Positions 36,035 through 47,967 of a DNA stretch of 64,000 nt are shown piece after piece (position 1 is the stretch's first letter; every line of letters begins with the position of its first letter). The notes under the pieces are model-generated. The model saw only the letters and a list, made by a program, of their open reading frames with translations, did not search any database and was not told the DNA's origin. A program made the translations under genes and the position numbers. Source of the DNA: Callorhinus ursinus (lineage: Eukaryota > Chordata > Mammalia > Carnivora > Otariidae); assembly GCF_003265705.1 (NCBI RefSeq), contig NW_020312785.1:127346390-127410389 (forward strand). The letters are read 5' to 3'.

Positions 36035-36476
36035 TGTATTTGTTTTCTAGAGCTACTATAACAAATTACAACACACTGGGCGACTTAAGCAATAGAAGTT
36101 TATCATCTCCAGTTCTGGAGGCTGAAAGTCTGAGATCAAGGTGTTAGAGGGCTGTGCTCCCTCTGAAGGCTGTGGGGAAGGATCTGTCACAGGTTCCTCT
36201 CTTAGCTTTTCTGGTAGTACTCTGGCTCCTGGCAGAATAACTCATCACATGGCATCTCTGTGTGTATGTTTCTGTCTCTGTGTCCAAATTTCCCCCTTTA
36301 TAACAAAGACATGAGTCGTATTGAATTGGGCCTACCCTGATAACCTCATTTTAACTTGATTACCTCTTTAAAACCTCATCTCCAAATAAATTCACATTCT
36401 CGCGTACTGGGGGTTAGAACCCCAATATATTTTGGGGGAAAGAGGTGGGGGACACATTCAACCCATAGTACCTGAC
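36035..36476 (-). mobile_element. MLT1-type MaLR LTR, minus strand
   Basis: Reverse complement of the MLT1 pattern: left edge tgtatttgttttctagagct, then actgggcgacttaagcaata, agttctggaggctgaaagtc, ctgataacctcattttaact and right edge near attcaacccatagta. LTRs of this ERVL-related group are old and non-coding. No internal retroviral sequence adjoins it. Confidence 0.75.
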
Positions 36477-36558
36477 AAGTCCTAATTTTTGAACATGTAG
36501 ATTACATAAGAGAATAATTAATGCACAGCAGAAGGGGGAGGATTTAAAGTTAATAGAT

Positions 36559-39500
36559 TTATTTCCCCAGGACTTCTGGGGAAAATGGTGGAGTAGGAAG
36601 ACCCTAAACTCACCTAGTCCCACAGATACAACTAGATAACATTCATCTCAGTGCAAAACATATGACACCATACCTGAAATGGGGAGGGGAATGGGGAGGG
36701 GAATAAAGATTGGGTTCGAACTTAAGCAACCATCAACTTCATATAGACTGCTATATGCAAAAGAGGTTATATACAAACCTAATGGTAACCACAGATCAAA
36801 AACCAGTAATAGATAGGCAAAGAATAAAGAGAAAGGAATCCAAGCATACCGTTAGAGAAAATCAGCAAACCATGAAAGAGAGCAAGAGAAGAAAAGATCA
36901 GAGAAAAACTACAAAAACAACACAAAAAAAGTAACAAAATGACAATAAATACATATCCATCAATAATTACTTTGAATCTGAATGGAATAAATGCTCTAAT
37001 CAAAAGACATAGGCTGTGAGAATGGATAAAAAACAAGACCCATCTATACGATGCCTGCAAGATACTCATTTCAGACCTAAAGACACCTGCAGATTGAAAG
37101 TGAGGGGATGGAAAAACATTTATCATGCAAATGGATGTCAAAAGAAAGCTGGGATAACAATGTTCATATTGAACAAAATAGACTTTAAAACAAAGACTGT
37201 AACAAGACAAAGAAGTACACTATGTAATAATGAAAGGGACAATCCAACAAGACTATGACACAACATTTGTAAATATTTATGCACCCAACATGGGGGAGGA
37301 CCTAAATACATAAAACAGGTAAAAACAAACAAAGGAACTAATCAATAGTAATACAATAATAGTAGGGGACTTTAACACCCCACTTACATCAATGGACAGA
37401 TCATCCAAACAGAAAATTAACAAGGAAAGAGTGGCTTTGAATGACACACAGGACCAGATAGATTTAACAGATATATTCAGAATATCTCATCCTAAAACAG
37501 CAAAATACACATTCTTTTCAAGTGCAGATGGAACACTCTCCAGAAGAGATCACATATTAGGCCACAAAACAATCTCAACAAATTAAAAAAGATCAAAGTC
37601 ATACCATGCATCTTTTCTGACCACAACACCTTGAAACTAGAAATCAACCACAAGAAGAAATCTGGAAAGACCACAAATATATGGAGGTTAAATAACATAA
37701 ATCTCTAGCCAGACACATAAAAGAGAGAGAGAGAACTCAAATAAACAAAATCACAAATGAAAGAGGAGACATACCAACACCATGGAAACACAAACAATTG
37801 TAAGAGAATATTTTGAAAAATTATATGCCAACATATAATGAAAAACCTAGAAGAAATGGATAAATTCCTAGAAACATATAACCTACTAAACTGAAGCAAG
37901 AAGCAAGAAGAAATAGAAAATTTGAACAGACAAATTATCAGCAATGAAATTGAATTAGTAATCAAAAAACTCCCAACAAACAAAGGTCAAAGACCAGACA
38001 GCTTCAGAGGTGAATTCTACCAAACATTTAAAGAGATAACACCTATACTTCTCAAACTGTTCCCAAAAAATAGAAAAGGAAGAGCTAACAGCATACTCAG
38101 TGGGAAAAAACTAAGAGCACTTTCTTCCCTAAGGACAGGAATCAGACAAGGATGTCCCCTCTCACCACTTTAATTCAACATAGTACTGGAAGTCCTAGCC
38201 ACAGCAATTAGACAACAAAAAGAAATAAAAGGCATCCAAATTGGTAAGGAAGAAGTAAAAATTTCACTATTTGCAGATGATATGACACTCTATATAGAAA
38301 AATCTGAAAAACTCCACCAAAAAACTACTAGAACTGATAAATTAATTCAGAAGCCACAGGATACAAAATCAATGTACAGAAATCTGTTTCATTTCTATAT
38401 ACTAATAATGAAGCAGTAGAAAGAGAAATTAAGAAACAATCCCATTTACAATTGCACGAAAAATAATAAAATGACTAGAAATAAACCTAATCAAAGAGTT
38501 GAAAGACCTGTACTCCGAAAACTATAAAATGTTGATGAAAAACATTGAACAATACAAGAAATAGAAAGACATTCCATGCTTATGGAATTGAAGAACAAAT
38601 ATAATTAACATGTTTATACTACCCGAAGCAATCTATACCTTTAATGCAATTCCTATCAAAATACCAACAGCATTTTTCACAGAACTAGAAGAAATGATCC
38701 TAAAATTTGCATGGAATCACTAAATACCCCAAACAGCCAAAGCAACCTTGAAAAAGAAAAACAAAACTGGAAGTATCACAATTCCAGACTTCAAGTTATA
38801 TTACAAAGTTGTAGTAATCAAATAGTTTGGTACTATACAAAAATAGACACATAGATCAATGGAACAGAATAGAAAACCCAGAAATGAATCCATTACTATA
38901 TGGTCAATTAATCTTCAACAAAGCAGGAAAGAATATCCAATGGGAAAAAGACAGTCTCTGCAACAAATGGTGTTGGGAAAACTGGATAGCTGCATGCAAA
39001 AGAATGAAACTGGACCAGTTTTTTGTATCATACACAATAATAAACTCAAAAGTAATTAAAAACCTAAATGTGAGATCTGAAACCATAAAAATCCTAAAGG
39101 ACAACACAGGCAGTAAGCTCTTTGACATTGGCCATAGCAACTTCTAGATATGTCTCTGGAGGCAAGAGAAACAAAAGCAAAAATAAACCATTGGGACTTC
39201 ATCAAAATAGAACACTTCTGCACAGCGAAGGAAACAGTCAACAAAACTAAAAGGCAACCTACTGAATGGGAGAAGATATTTGCAAATGACATATCAAATA
39301 AAGGGCTAGTATCCAGAATATATAAAGAATTTATATAACTCAACACCCAAAAAACAAATAATCAAATTTAAAAATTGGCAGAAGACATGAACAGACATTT
39401 CTCCAAAGAAGACATACAGATGGCCAACAGACACATGAAAAGATACTCAACATCACTGATCATCAGGGAAATGCAAATCAAAACTGCAATGAGATGCCAC

Positions 39501-39801
39501 CTCACACCTGTCAGAATGACTAAAATCAAAAGCACAAGAAACCACAAGTGCTGGTGAGGATGTGGAGAAAAAGGAACTCTCTGGCCCTATTGGTGGGAAT
39601 GCAAACTGGTGCAGCCACTGTAGACAAGAGTATGCAGTTTCCTCACAAATTTAAAAACAGAACTACCCTATGTTCCAGTATTTGCACTGTTTGCTCCCAA
39701 AATACAAAAACACCAATTCAAAAGGATACATGTACAATAGCCAAATTATGGAAGCAGCCAAAGTATTCACTGATAGAAGGATGAATAAAGAAGAAGTGGC
39801 G

Positions 39802-39856
<55 letters not shown>

Positions 39857-40258
39857 GCACAATGGAATATTATTCAGTCATTGAAAAGAAAGAAATTTTG
39901 CCACTTGCAACAACCTGGATGGAACTAAAGAGTATAATGCTAAGTGAAATAAGTCAGAGAAAGACAAATACCATATGATTTCACTCATATGTGGAATTTA
40001 AGAAACAAATGAGCAAAGGGAAAAAAGAAAAGACAGACAAACTAAGAAACAGACTCTTAAGTATAGAGAATTGATGGTTACTGGAGGGGATTTGGGTGAG
40101 AAGATGGGTTAAATATATGATGAGGATTAAAGAGTACACTCGTGATGAGCACTGGGTTATGTATGGAATTGGTGAATCACTATTTTGTACACCTGAAACT
40201 AATACAACCTTGTACGTTAACTATACTGGAATGAAAATTTTAAAAAATGAATAAAAAG
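36559..40258 (+). mobile_element. Carnivore L1 with both ends but large internal deletions
   Basis: A perfect 14-bp duplication TAAAGTTAATAGAT (36545-36558 and 40259-40272) brackets a 3.7-kb L1. It begins with L1 5'-end sequence (ggacttctggggaaaatggt, then ggagtaggaagaccctaaac) and ends in the 3'UTR with an A-rich tail. ORF1 is absent: ORF2-type sequence starts near 36940. The endonuclease part runs to about 37700. ORF2 then jumps to near the start of the reverse transcriptase (about 37710) and has a further gap near 38085, which removes part of the polymerase core. A FADD box remains near 38270. Frames are broken throughout, so the copy is dead. Confidence 0.88.
39799..39850. repeat. (GC)n-(AC)n compound microsatellite
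   Basis: About 12 bp of alternating GC followed by about 40 bp of AC, inside the 3' part of the L1. Such alternating purine-pyrimidine runs can favour Z-DNA. This is inference. Confidence 0.93.
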
Positions 40259-40734
40259 TAAAGTTAATAGATCAGCCTCAAAACTGAGGGAAAACAAACC
40301 TCCTCAAGACTAGTAAGTAGTAGGAAAAAACGAATGATGGCAGGCTCAGGTGAATCATAAGAAAAGTTGTAGGGGCACAGATGGATAAAAGAAAATATAG
40401 CTTGCTATATGGTTAAAGAATTAGAGGGATAGTGAAATGGGTTGGCCCAAGCCCTCAAGAGGAGGAACATGACAGTTTCTAATGGGAGGAGTGATGGGAA
40501 AGGTCACAGCAAAGTGAAGATTGACTCAATATTGAGAGGATGTAAGAGAAGAGAAACCATGAACTTGCTGTGGCCTCAAACCACATTGACTGTGTGCCTT
40601 TGTTTCCAGGTTTGGCTTTTGTTTTTGTTTTGTCCTCAGAAGCACTAAAGCGTTTGACAGTGAGAAGACAAAGTACATTTTTGAAGTGGAATGGAAGAGC
40701 AGCAGACCTACTTGGAATTGGATAGATACAGCTT

Positions 40735-40925
40735 TGAATTTTGTCTCTGACATTCATTGTGCAGCAAGTTTATAAACTTTCTAGAAAGTTATCTTCCATT
40801 GTTTGTAAAATGGTTAAAATAATACTTTCTTTGTAGGGTTTTTATGAAAAATAAATAAAATGATAGAGGAAAATATCTAATACACTGCTTGGCAAACAGT
40901 AGGTACTCAGTAGTAGATTTTTATT
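40735..40925 (+). repeat. MIR SINE fossil, plus strand
   Basis: ccattgtttgtaaaatggtt, gtagggtttttatgaaaa and gcttggcaaacagtaggtac follow the 3' half of MIR. Confidence 0.65.
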
Positions 40926-41044
40926 ATTGTTACTGTTCTGTTTTCAGTGTTAAGATTATTATCATCATCATCATTATCTCATTTTTCACCTTTGTAGGTT
41001 TGGTGGTTGCTTGGGATAAGAGGATGTGTAGGAGTTGAGCATGT

Positions 41045-41780
41045 TTCTATTAGTTGTTTTGGTGCTGTGTAAAACCTTACTAAATCTTAGCTGCTTAAAA
41101 GAACACATGTTTATTATCTCAAAGGTTCCACGGTTTAAAACTCAGTCATGCTTAGCTGGGTCTTGCACTCAGGTTCTCACAAGGCTGCAGTCAAGATGTT
41201 GGCTAGGTTGCATTCTCATTGGAGGCTCAACTGGGGAAGAATGCACTTCTAAGGTCAATCAGGTTGTTAGCAGAATTCATTTTCTCACAGCTGTATTACT
41301 TGGGGCCCTGGCTTATTATTATCAGTTGTTGGTTAAGTCAGATCCTACTGGTATCCCATAGTTCCTAGAGACCACTCAAAATTTCTAGAGATGATCCAAA
41401 TTACCTGGGACCACCTAGAGTTTCTAGAGACCATGCAGAGTTCCTGCAAACTATCCTGAGTTCCTGAAGACCACCCACAGTTCCTAGAGACCACCCTGAG
41501 TTTCTAGAGACTACTCAGAGTTCCTTGGCACATGGGCTTCTCCAGCATGGCCACTTACTTCATTAAGTTCATAAGGAGAATCTCTAGCTCTATTTTGCTA
41601 AGATAGTCTTTTTTAACATAACATATTCACAGGAGTGCCATCTCATTCCCTCAGTCACATGCTATGGTTAAGAGCAAGTCACAGATCCTACTCACACTCC
41701 AGTGGAAGGGCTTAAGCAAAGATGAGAACACCAGTAGTTCGGAATAGTTGGGGTGTCACCTTAGGGTCTGTCTGCATAGT
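41045..41780 (-). mobile_element. MaLR-type LTR fossil with internal minisatellite
   Basis: Reverse-oriented LTR-like sequence: aaaagaacacatgtttatta, tgcttagctgggtcttgcac, tctcacaaggctgcagtcaa, ggcacatgggcttctccagc and agagcaagtcacagatccta match an old ERVL-MaLR LTR pattern. It is longer than expected because a tandem array at 41361-41519 has expanded inside it. Subfamily and edges are uncertain. The 108-codon frame inside is not a gene. Confidence 0.6.
41361..41519. repeat. 20-bp minisatellite, eight units
   Basis: Eight tandem units of 20 bp (one is 19 bp), each like gttcctagagaccaccctga with point changes. The ninth start, gttccttggcac, returns to LTR sequence. The unit corresponds to a single stretch of the surrounding LTR, so it arose by local tandem amplification. 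Confidence 0.92.
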
Positions 41781-42618
41781 TGTATCAGGAAGTCCTCCAT
41801 GAGTAACGAATTCACAAAATTGAATGACTTGATGTAGATTCTCTCATTCTCCTACAATTATTAATAAATATCTCCACTTACTTTGACAATTTGTCATGTT
41901 GGCTCTATTCTTCAAGGTGGATAGGAAAAACACATGATTTAGATGGCATTTATTACAATCTCCTATTAAATATGCAACCAAAAATAATGAAACATCAAGG
42001 TATACTTATAAGTCAAACAAAAAAGTTATTTCCCTAATAAAAATTTAATTACCTTAAAAGAATAAAAATTAGGCATCAATGTGGCCAATAGGCAGATAAA
42101 ATAAAAAGTTGACCAAACATCAGTGTTCTCTTAATTCATTTTAGGCAGTTTCTAGAGAAAGTTCTTCAATATTGTTCATAGGCAACAATGAATATTAAAT
42201 AGAAATTTCCGTGGTTAGGAATGTCTAAAGGCAAGCCATTTACCAGCATTAAAATGCATGGTATTCTAACTTTCCTGCACAGAAGGCACAAAAGACAGTG
42301 AACTAGAGATATAGTTGGGGGAGGAAAAGAAATTTATTTTGATATCTTGAAGTGCAGCTTCCGAGAAAAGGTAGGACTTGTCCAAATCTCTCTTGCTCAG
42401 AGGGGTCCTCCCAAACCATGCCAAGTAAAATAACTCCCCACCACTTTCCACTTTCCAACTCCTTACTCTGTAAGTTTTTTGAAAGTCTTTATCATGATGA
42501 TCAGACACTATTATAATGTGGTTGTTTATTATGTTTCTTCCTAACTAGAAGATAAATAGTGTAAGCATAGGTTTTGTCAGTTTCACATGTGTGTTTCTAG
42601 TGTTTTAAAGGTGTCTAA
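41781..42618. other. No feature recognised
   Basis: AT-rich sequence with no supported repeat or gene. The minus-strand frame at 42266-42508 has no recognisable product. Confidence 0.35.
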
Positions 42619-42818
42619 GGGTGCCTGGGTGGCTCAGTCAGTGAAGTGTCAGACTCTTGATTTCGGCTCAGGTCATGATCTCAGGGTGGTGAGATTGAGC
42701 CCTGCATCAGGCTCTGCCCTGGGTGTGGAACCAGTTTAAGATTCTCTCTCCCTTTTCTCCCACCCCTCCCAACACTCTCTCCTTCTCTCTTAAAAAACAA
42801 AACAAAACAAAAAACAAA
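42619..42818 (+). mobile_element. Older CAN SINE variant, plus strand
   Basis: Head ggtgcctgggtggctcagtc, then cagactcttgatttcggctc and gagattgagccctgcatcag, followed by a pyrimidine-rich body and an A-rich (AAAAC)n tail. The gactcttgatttcggctc form is typical of older subfamilies. Flanking tgtcta / agtcta is only a weak duplication. Confidence 0.88.
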
Positions 42819-43880
42819 GAGTCTAGCGCTCAGAAAACAGTAACTGTTCATTCATGAAATGAATGCTATGACTTCATAGCAGCAGAAAATATCCAGCTAA
42901 AGTTCTACCCAAGGGGCTGAATCAGTTTGAAATCAGGTTGAGAGGCCTTGAAATTTCTTAATTATCTGAGACACAATTTGTATTCTATTATCATTATTAC
43001 TATATGGTATATAACTAAAATTCTGAAGACATGGTAAGTTTCTATTTTTTTAAATCCATACTAATTCACCAAATTCAGTAATCCATAGAAGGATTATCTA
43101 TCATTGATGTGATTTAGAAAAGTTCTACTCTGTTTGCTTAATAGTCTTTTGAAATAGAGATCCAAGCTGATCACAAAATATTAAATCAAAAGAATATTAT
43201 CAATAGCAACAAAGATATTGGTCTCTGTGTGTGCATGTAAAATAATAATTTTAATTCAGCTGTAGCTTCTATGATATCTGTTAATTTCAAGGGCAACTGA
43301 AATTACTTTGAAAATTAAGTTCCAATACTGCTTCTTGGGGTAGGAGGTATTCTGAGTAAGAATGTTACAAAAAGCAGAGAACTTAAAATACCTCAAATAA
43401 AACTTAATTTTAATAAATAAAATGGATGAATTTAAACTTTTAGAGAGTGAGAAATGCCTAATTTTTTCAGATCCTGTAGTTTACAGCCTTGAACAGCCTT
43501 GAACTACCTACCTATACATCAGGTATATGCTGGTTCTGCACAGAAACCTCAAGGGAAAAACAATAGTAAATGACTGCCTTAGGTTTGCTCAAATAAATTC
43601 CTCAAAAAATCTCTAAGGATGTCACAATCTGGAAAAATCATTCTGAAAATGCACTCTTATCTTTCACAGTACTTTTCCAAATAGACTTGTTTGTGTTTTC
43701 TCTCTATTTAAAATAGTTATTATCCTTACTGATTTAATTTGATAAAACTCTTAATAATGTAAGCATGACTTTTCTCAAAATACACTTGAAAAAATATCAA
43801 GATTAAGATTTATTGGTTTCCTTCCACAACAAGTCTTATTTATATTCAAAGTACCTAAACATTGGTCTCTAATGGATTTT
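42819..43880. other. No feature recognised
   Basis: AT-rich. A short tandem duplication (acagccttga twice) occurs at about 43480-43505. No gene or repeat family supported. Confidence 0.35.
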
Positions 43881-43918
43881 TAATTTAATTTTAATTTAAT
43901 TTAATTTAATTTAATTTA
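43881..43918. repeat. (TTTAA)n microsatellite
   Basis: About seven tandem pentamers of TTTAA with slight irregularity at the left. Confidence 0.9.
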
Positions 43919-44269
43919 AAAGACAATGACTCCATCAACTTTCCTACTCCTTTTACCTCAACTGGTCCAAGACCCTCTGAAGTTAATTTCCAGAAACTAT
44001 TTATTCCCACATCAAGATAAAGTCCAGAAGTGAAGTGAAGATTACTGTTTTTCTAATCACAGGTTGTGACCAATTAGGGAATTGTAAAATTGGTTTATTG
44101 TTTTATGTCTTAAAAAGTGAAATAGAATAGAAAAGAATGTAAAATATCAATATAAATGACAGGTTGTGAAGATAAATATTTTTTGAAAATGTTTTATTGT
44201 GTGCATCTGCATTTGGTCAAATGTAAAAAGTTTAGAATGGATTCCAACCAGGAAAGCTGGAGAAACACA

Positions 44270-44400
44270 GGAGTAAAGAATGGACTTTAGAGGCAAAGAG
44301 GCCTAGCCCAAATGCTGGCTGTGACGCAGAGTAGGCAACCTCTCACAATCTCATGTTTCTCCTCTAAAATTGTGATGATTGTTCCAGGTGGAGAACTGGA
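44270..44400 (+). repeat. MIR SINE fossil, plus strand
   Basis: ggactttagaggcaaagagg, cccaaatgctggctgtgacg and taaaattgtgatgattgttc align in order with the 5' half of MIR. Confidence 0.55.
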
Positions 44401-45540
44401 AGAATATCAGTAGATTAGAACCACTTTGAACATGAGATGGGACAAACCGGACTGACATCAGATCTCATCCACATCTGCTTTTGTCACAAACATGCCAGAT
44501 TCCCAATGTGAGTGACATACAGAAGTGAGGAAGACCTGACTCAAAATTTAAAATACAGGTAAAAAATACTGACAAACAGAAAAAGTGTCTTGCACATTGC
44601 AGTCAGCCAACTGACTCTTAATCAATGCCCGAGTCATCAACCTGTTTTACTGTGCTGCACTGGGGTCTGGGAGCTAGCACAAGAGATATGCAAAAATGAG
44701 TCATGATCTCCATGAATAACATTTTAAAAGGCTCGACCATAAATAACTTAGCATTTATATGAAATATAAAACTTGTTAAATGTTTTAATGTGCCCTCAAA
44801 TAATTTAGCTCATCGAATGTTTTTCCACTGAACTCACTCAAATTAGTTATCTCCAGAACTCTGAAATGTTAACTATGCCAAGAGACAGCATTGGTCCAAA
44901 GGTTGAAAGTTGCTTCATAGAGAAATTTGAAATTGAGAGCCAATTAGAATCTCCTTGTTGTTAGAATTCCCTTGTCTAGCTGCCTCAGAGCTTAGAGAAT
45001 TACTAAAGAGACATTTCATACTTTATCAAAGCCACTGTTATGCATTCGAGTACCTGAGTTAGGCAATCATCAGTTTCTACTCTGTGCAGACTTTCAATAA
45101 CATCACTGGAGATGGAATTTGTTTTTGTTTTTATTTATCATCCAAAAGGAAAATTATTTTAATTGTATGGGCTTTAGAACAATCAGATAATCACTGCCTT
45201 AGATGCTTCGCAAAAGCAACTTTTTAATACATTCAAAACTTTTGCCCAGACTTAGCAAATTCTGAAAGATCCAATGATAGAATCTTTGTATGTGTGTCTT
45301 TAGGCAAAGAAATGTGCTTCACATTCCTTAAAACCTCTCAAATTTTCGTACTTGCATAATCATGTATCTCAAACGACATTTTAAAATTGCCTCAACCTAG
45401 AAAATTTCTGATTTATTTCACTTTCAACAATATTACAAGAAAGCCAACATCTTTATCTCTATAATAATTAATTAAAATGAAAGAAATTCAGGCCACTGAG
45501 TTAATAAAAAACCATTCCAAATATCCAGTAATACTGTCTT
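44401..45540. other. No feature recognised
   Basis: AT-rich sequence with no repeat, RNA or coding region that I can support. Confidence 0.35.
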
Positions 45541-45552
45541 AAGACTAGTATG

Positions 45553-45748
45553 GGGGCGCCTGGGTGGCTCAGTTGGTTAAGCGATTGCCTTCGGCTCAGG
45601 TCATGATCCTGGAGTCCCGGGATCAAGTCCCACATCGGGCTCCCTGCTCAGCAGGGAGTCTGCTTCTCCCTCTGACCCTCTTCCCTCTCGTGCTCTCTAT
45701 CTCTCATTCTCTCTCTCAATTAAATAAATAAAATCTTAAAAAAAAAAA
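45553..45748 (+). mobile_element. CAN SINE, plus strand, young-looking
   Basis: Starts ggggcgcctgggtggctcag, keeps the gattgccttcggctcaggtc and cccacatcgggctccctgct blocks, and ends AAATAAATAAAATCTT plus an A-run. Perfect 12-bp duplication AAGACTAGTATG at 45541-45552 and 45749-45760. Confidence 0.95.
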
Positions 45749-46289
45749 AAGACTAGTATGTTACAATCGGTCTATTCATCTAATATTACTGGTTGGAAAA
45801 TATGCTTCTTAAAAAGCAAGTTTAAAGATTATATTGTCACAAATGCAAAGGAAAAAAATGTGAAACCAATGTTTCAAGCTAAAAACACTCCTGATTTTTG
45901 GATTTCCTATTTCTTTCCTATTTGTTCTCTTCCTTACCTTCTATGACATAACTTCTCTTTCAGATCAAAACAAACTTAGACTTTTATCTGATTTCCTTCC
46001 AGCTGACAGAGTGTTTTGCTTATTACTTTAGAATGGCAAAACTCACCTTATTTTAAAGATCTACTGTATAATTATCTTTAATTAACGTAGTTTGTGAGTG
46101 GTAATGATTCTCTAAATTCATGGTATATGGGCTCCCTCCAGTGGCTAATCTAGCATCCACAAATCTCTTAAAAGGGCTACTTAATACTAGTAAGCTTTTT
46201 TAAACAACGATCAGCCATGGTTTAAAAATCTCTGAGTTTAAATCTTACAAGAGAAAATAAGTATCAGGTGAGCATGTAGCCATAAAACA

Positions 46290-46600
46290 TTCATCTGTTT
46301 ATTCATTTAATAAGAAATGGTAGAACTTAAAATATGTGCCAGGCACCATGCCAACCTCTGGAGATTCAAGATAGGAGGCAGCTTCTTCTAGAAGCTCAGT
46401 TTGAAGAGAGGACTTTACAAACAATGACAAGCATCACCCATCAAAAACACAGTGAGGTGAGCACAGTAATGTTGGCATGCACAAAGTGGAGTAGAGACCC
46501 CATAGAGTAAGTGAATAATCCTAGGCAGGTAGACCAGGGAAGACTTCTCAAGGGATCATAAAATAAGAATATATGGTTCAGAAGAAGAGACATTCCAAGC
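46290..46600 (+). repeat. L2-like fossil
   Basis: Contains tatgtgccaggcaccatgcc, cctctggagattcaagatag, aggtagaccagggaagactt and ctcaagg, a layout seen in old L2-type repeats. Diverged. Confidence 0.4.
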
Positions 46601-47739
46601 AGAGAAAACAGCATATTCAAAGGCTTAGAGTCATAAAATAGTTGAGCATATACAGAAAAATAAGTGTTTCTGTTTTGACTGATTAGAGTTCACCTGGGTA
46701 ACCAGAAAGTGCTAAGGGTGTTCAGGAAGATAGGAATCAAAATATGGAGGACACAAGATTCCTACCTTCCTATCTGGAAGATACCTTCTTGATATGGATG
46801 AGCTACTAAAATATTTTTTAAAGGTAGTTACATGGATAGATTTCCACATGAGAAAATTACGGTGGTGTACAGTGCAGATTGGAGCAGGGATTGAAACCAA
46901 GTTCAGGGGATTCAGTTGGGTAATTCTTAGGGAAAAAATAAGTGATAAGAAGGAAGTGAATGTCAGAGATTGCAAAATAGAAATAAGTAAATACAGTCAA
47001 GAGATGTTAAGATCTTAGGTTCAGGGCAGAGAAGGGAAAATGTGTCTATGATGCTGTTAGAAGTCAGGTTTACATTAAATTCAAACTAGTACCTAATTTA
47101 TAAATTTTTAAAATTTAAAATAATGTCACTAGAAATTTATTAAATGTCATCAATGATAATTATATTTAATGAATGGAATAGTTGTATGAACAATATTAAA
47201 AGTTAATTTGGCTCATCTTTAACACTGGGAATCAGTAACATTACTGAAATATCTCTGCTGCTATGTCAATAAAAGAAATTTTGTGACACTATGTGTCTAT
47301 TGGAAAGAATGTTAATGGAAACTAGGAAAAGAGAAGCTTGGGAAGTCTGAGATTCCAGTCCCTGAACAGTTTACTCCACTAACATGTTCAGTTTGAGTGG
47401 GCAACAGCTGACCTTTGGGAAACACTGATGCTTCGGATATATGTCATTCATATCTGTCCCCAAACACCACAATTTGATAGTTTCCTACAGTGTAGATACC
47501 AATTCCCAAAGTAGATTGAAAAAAAAGTCTACTTTTCCTAGTCTCCTCTGATACTAAGACACACACAGGTGAGTTGGGTTCTATAGATATACCCATGGGA
47601 AACTGATTTTGAAGGGAATGAGGAAAGGCTTGGGGTATCCTTTTTCCCCCCTGGTGTATTTTATGAACAGGCATCATTTTCCTGAAATGACTACGAAAAC
47701 AACATTCTGTTTAGGAGCTCCCTGATTGTGGTAGAGGTC
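46601..47739. other. No feature recognised
   Basis: No repeat or gene supported. Opposed short frames at 46712-46975 (minus) and 46794-47018 (plus) look like chance. Confidence 0.3.
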
Positions 47740-47750
47740 ATGTGGTTTTA

Positions 47751-47956
47751 TTTTTTTAATTTTTTTGAAGATTTTATTTATTTATTAGAGAGAGAGAGCA
47801 AGTGCATAAGTGGGGAGAGGGTCAGAGGGAGAGGAAGAAGCAGACTCTCTGCTGAGGGGGCAGCAGAACACAGGGCTCCATCCCAGGACCCAGAGATCAG
47901 GACGTAAGCTTAAGTCAGATGCCAAACTGACTGAGCCACCCAGGCATCCCATGAAT
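47751..47956 (-). mobile_element. CAN SINE, minus strand
   Basis: AT-rich tail at left (gattttatttatttattaga), purine-rich body, then gagatcaggacgtaagct and ctgactgagccacccaggca. The 11-bp duplication ATGTGGTTTTA lies at 47740-47750 and 47957-47967. Confidence 0.9.
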
Positions 47957-47967
47957 ATGTGGTTTTA

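Noticed and set aside
36779..37210. 143-codon minus-strand frame
   Set aside because: Antisense shadow of the L1 ORF2 endonuclease region.
41361..41519. CRISPR-like array
   Set aside because: The units are contiguous with no spacers and the DNA is mammalian. It is a minisatellite.
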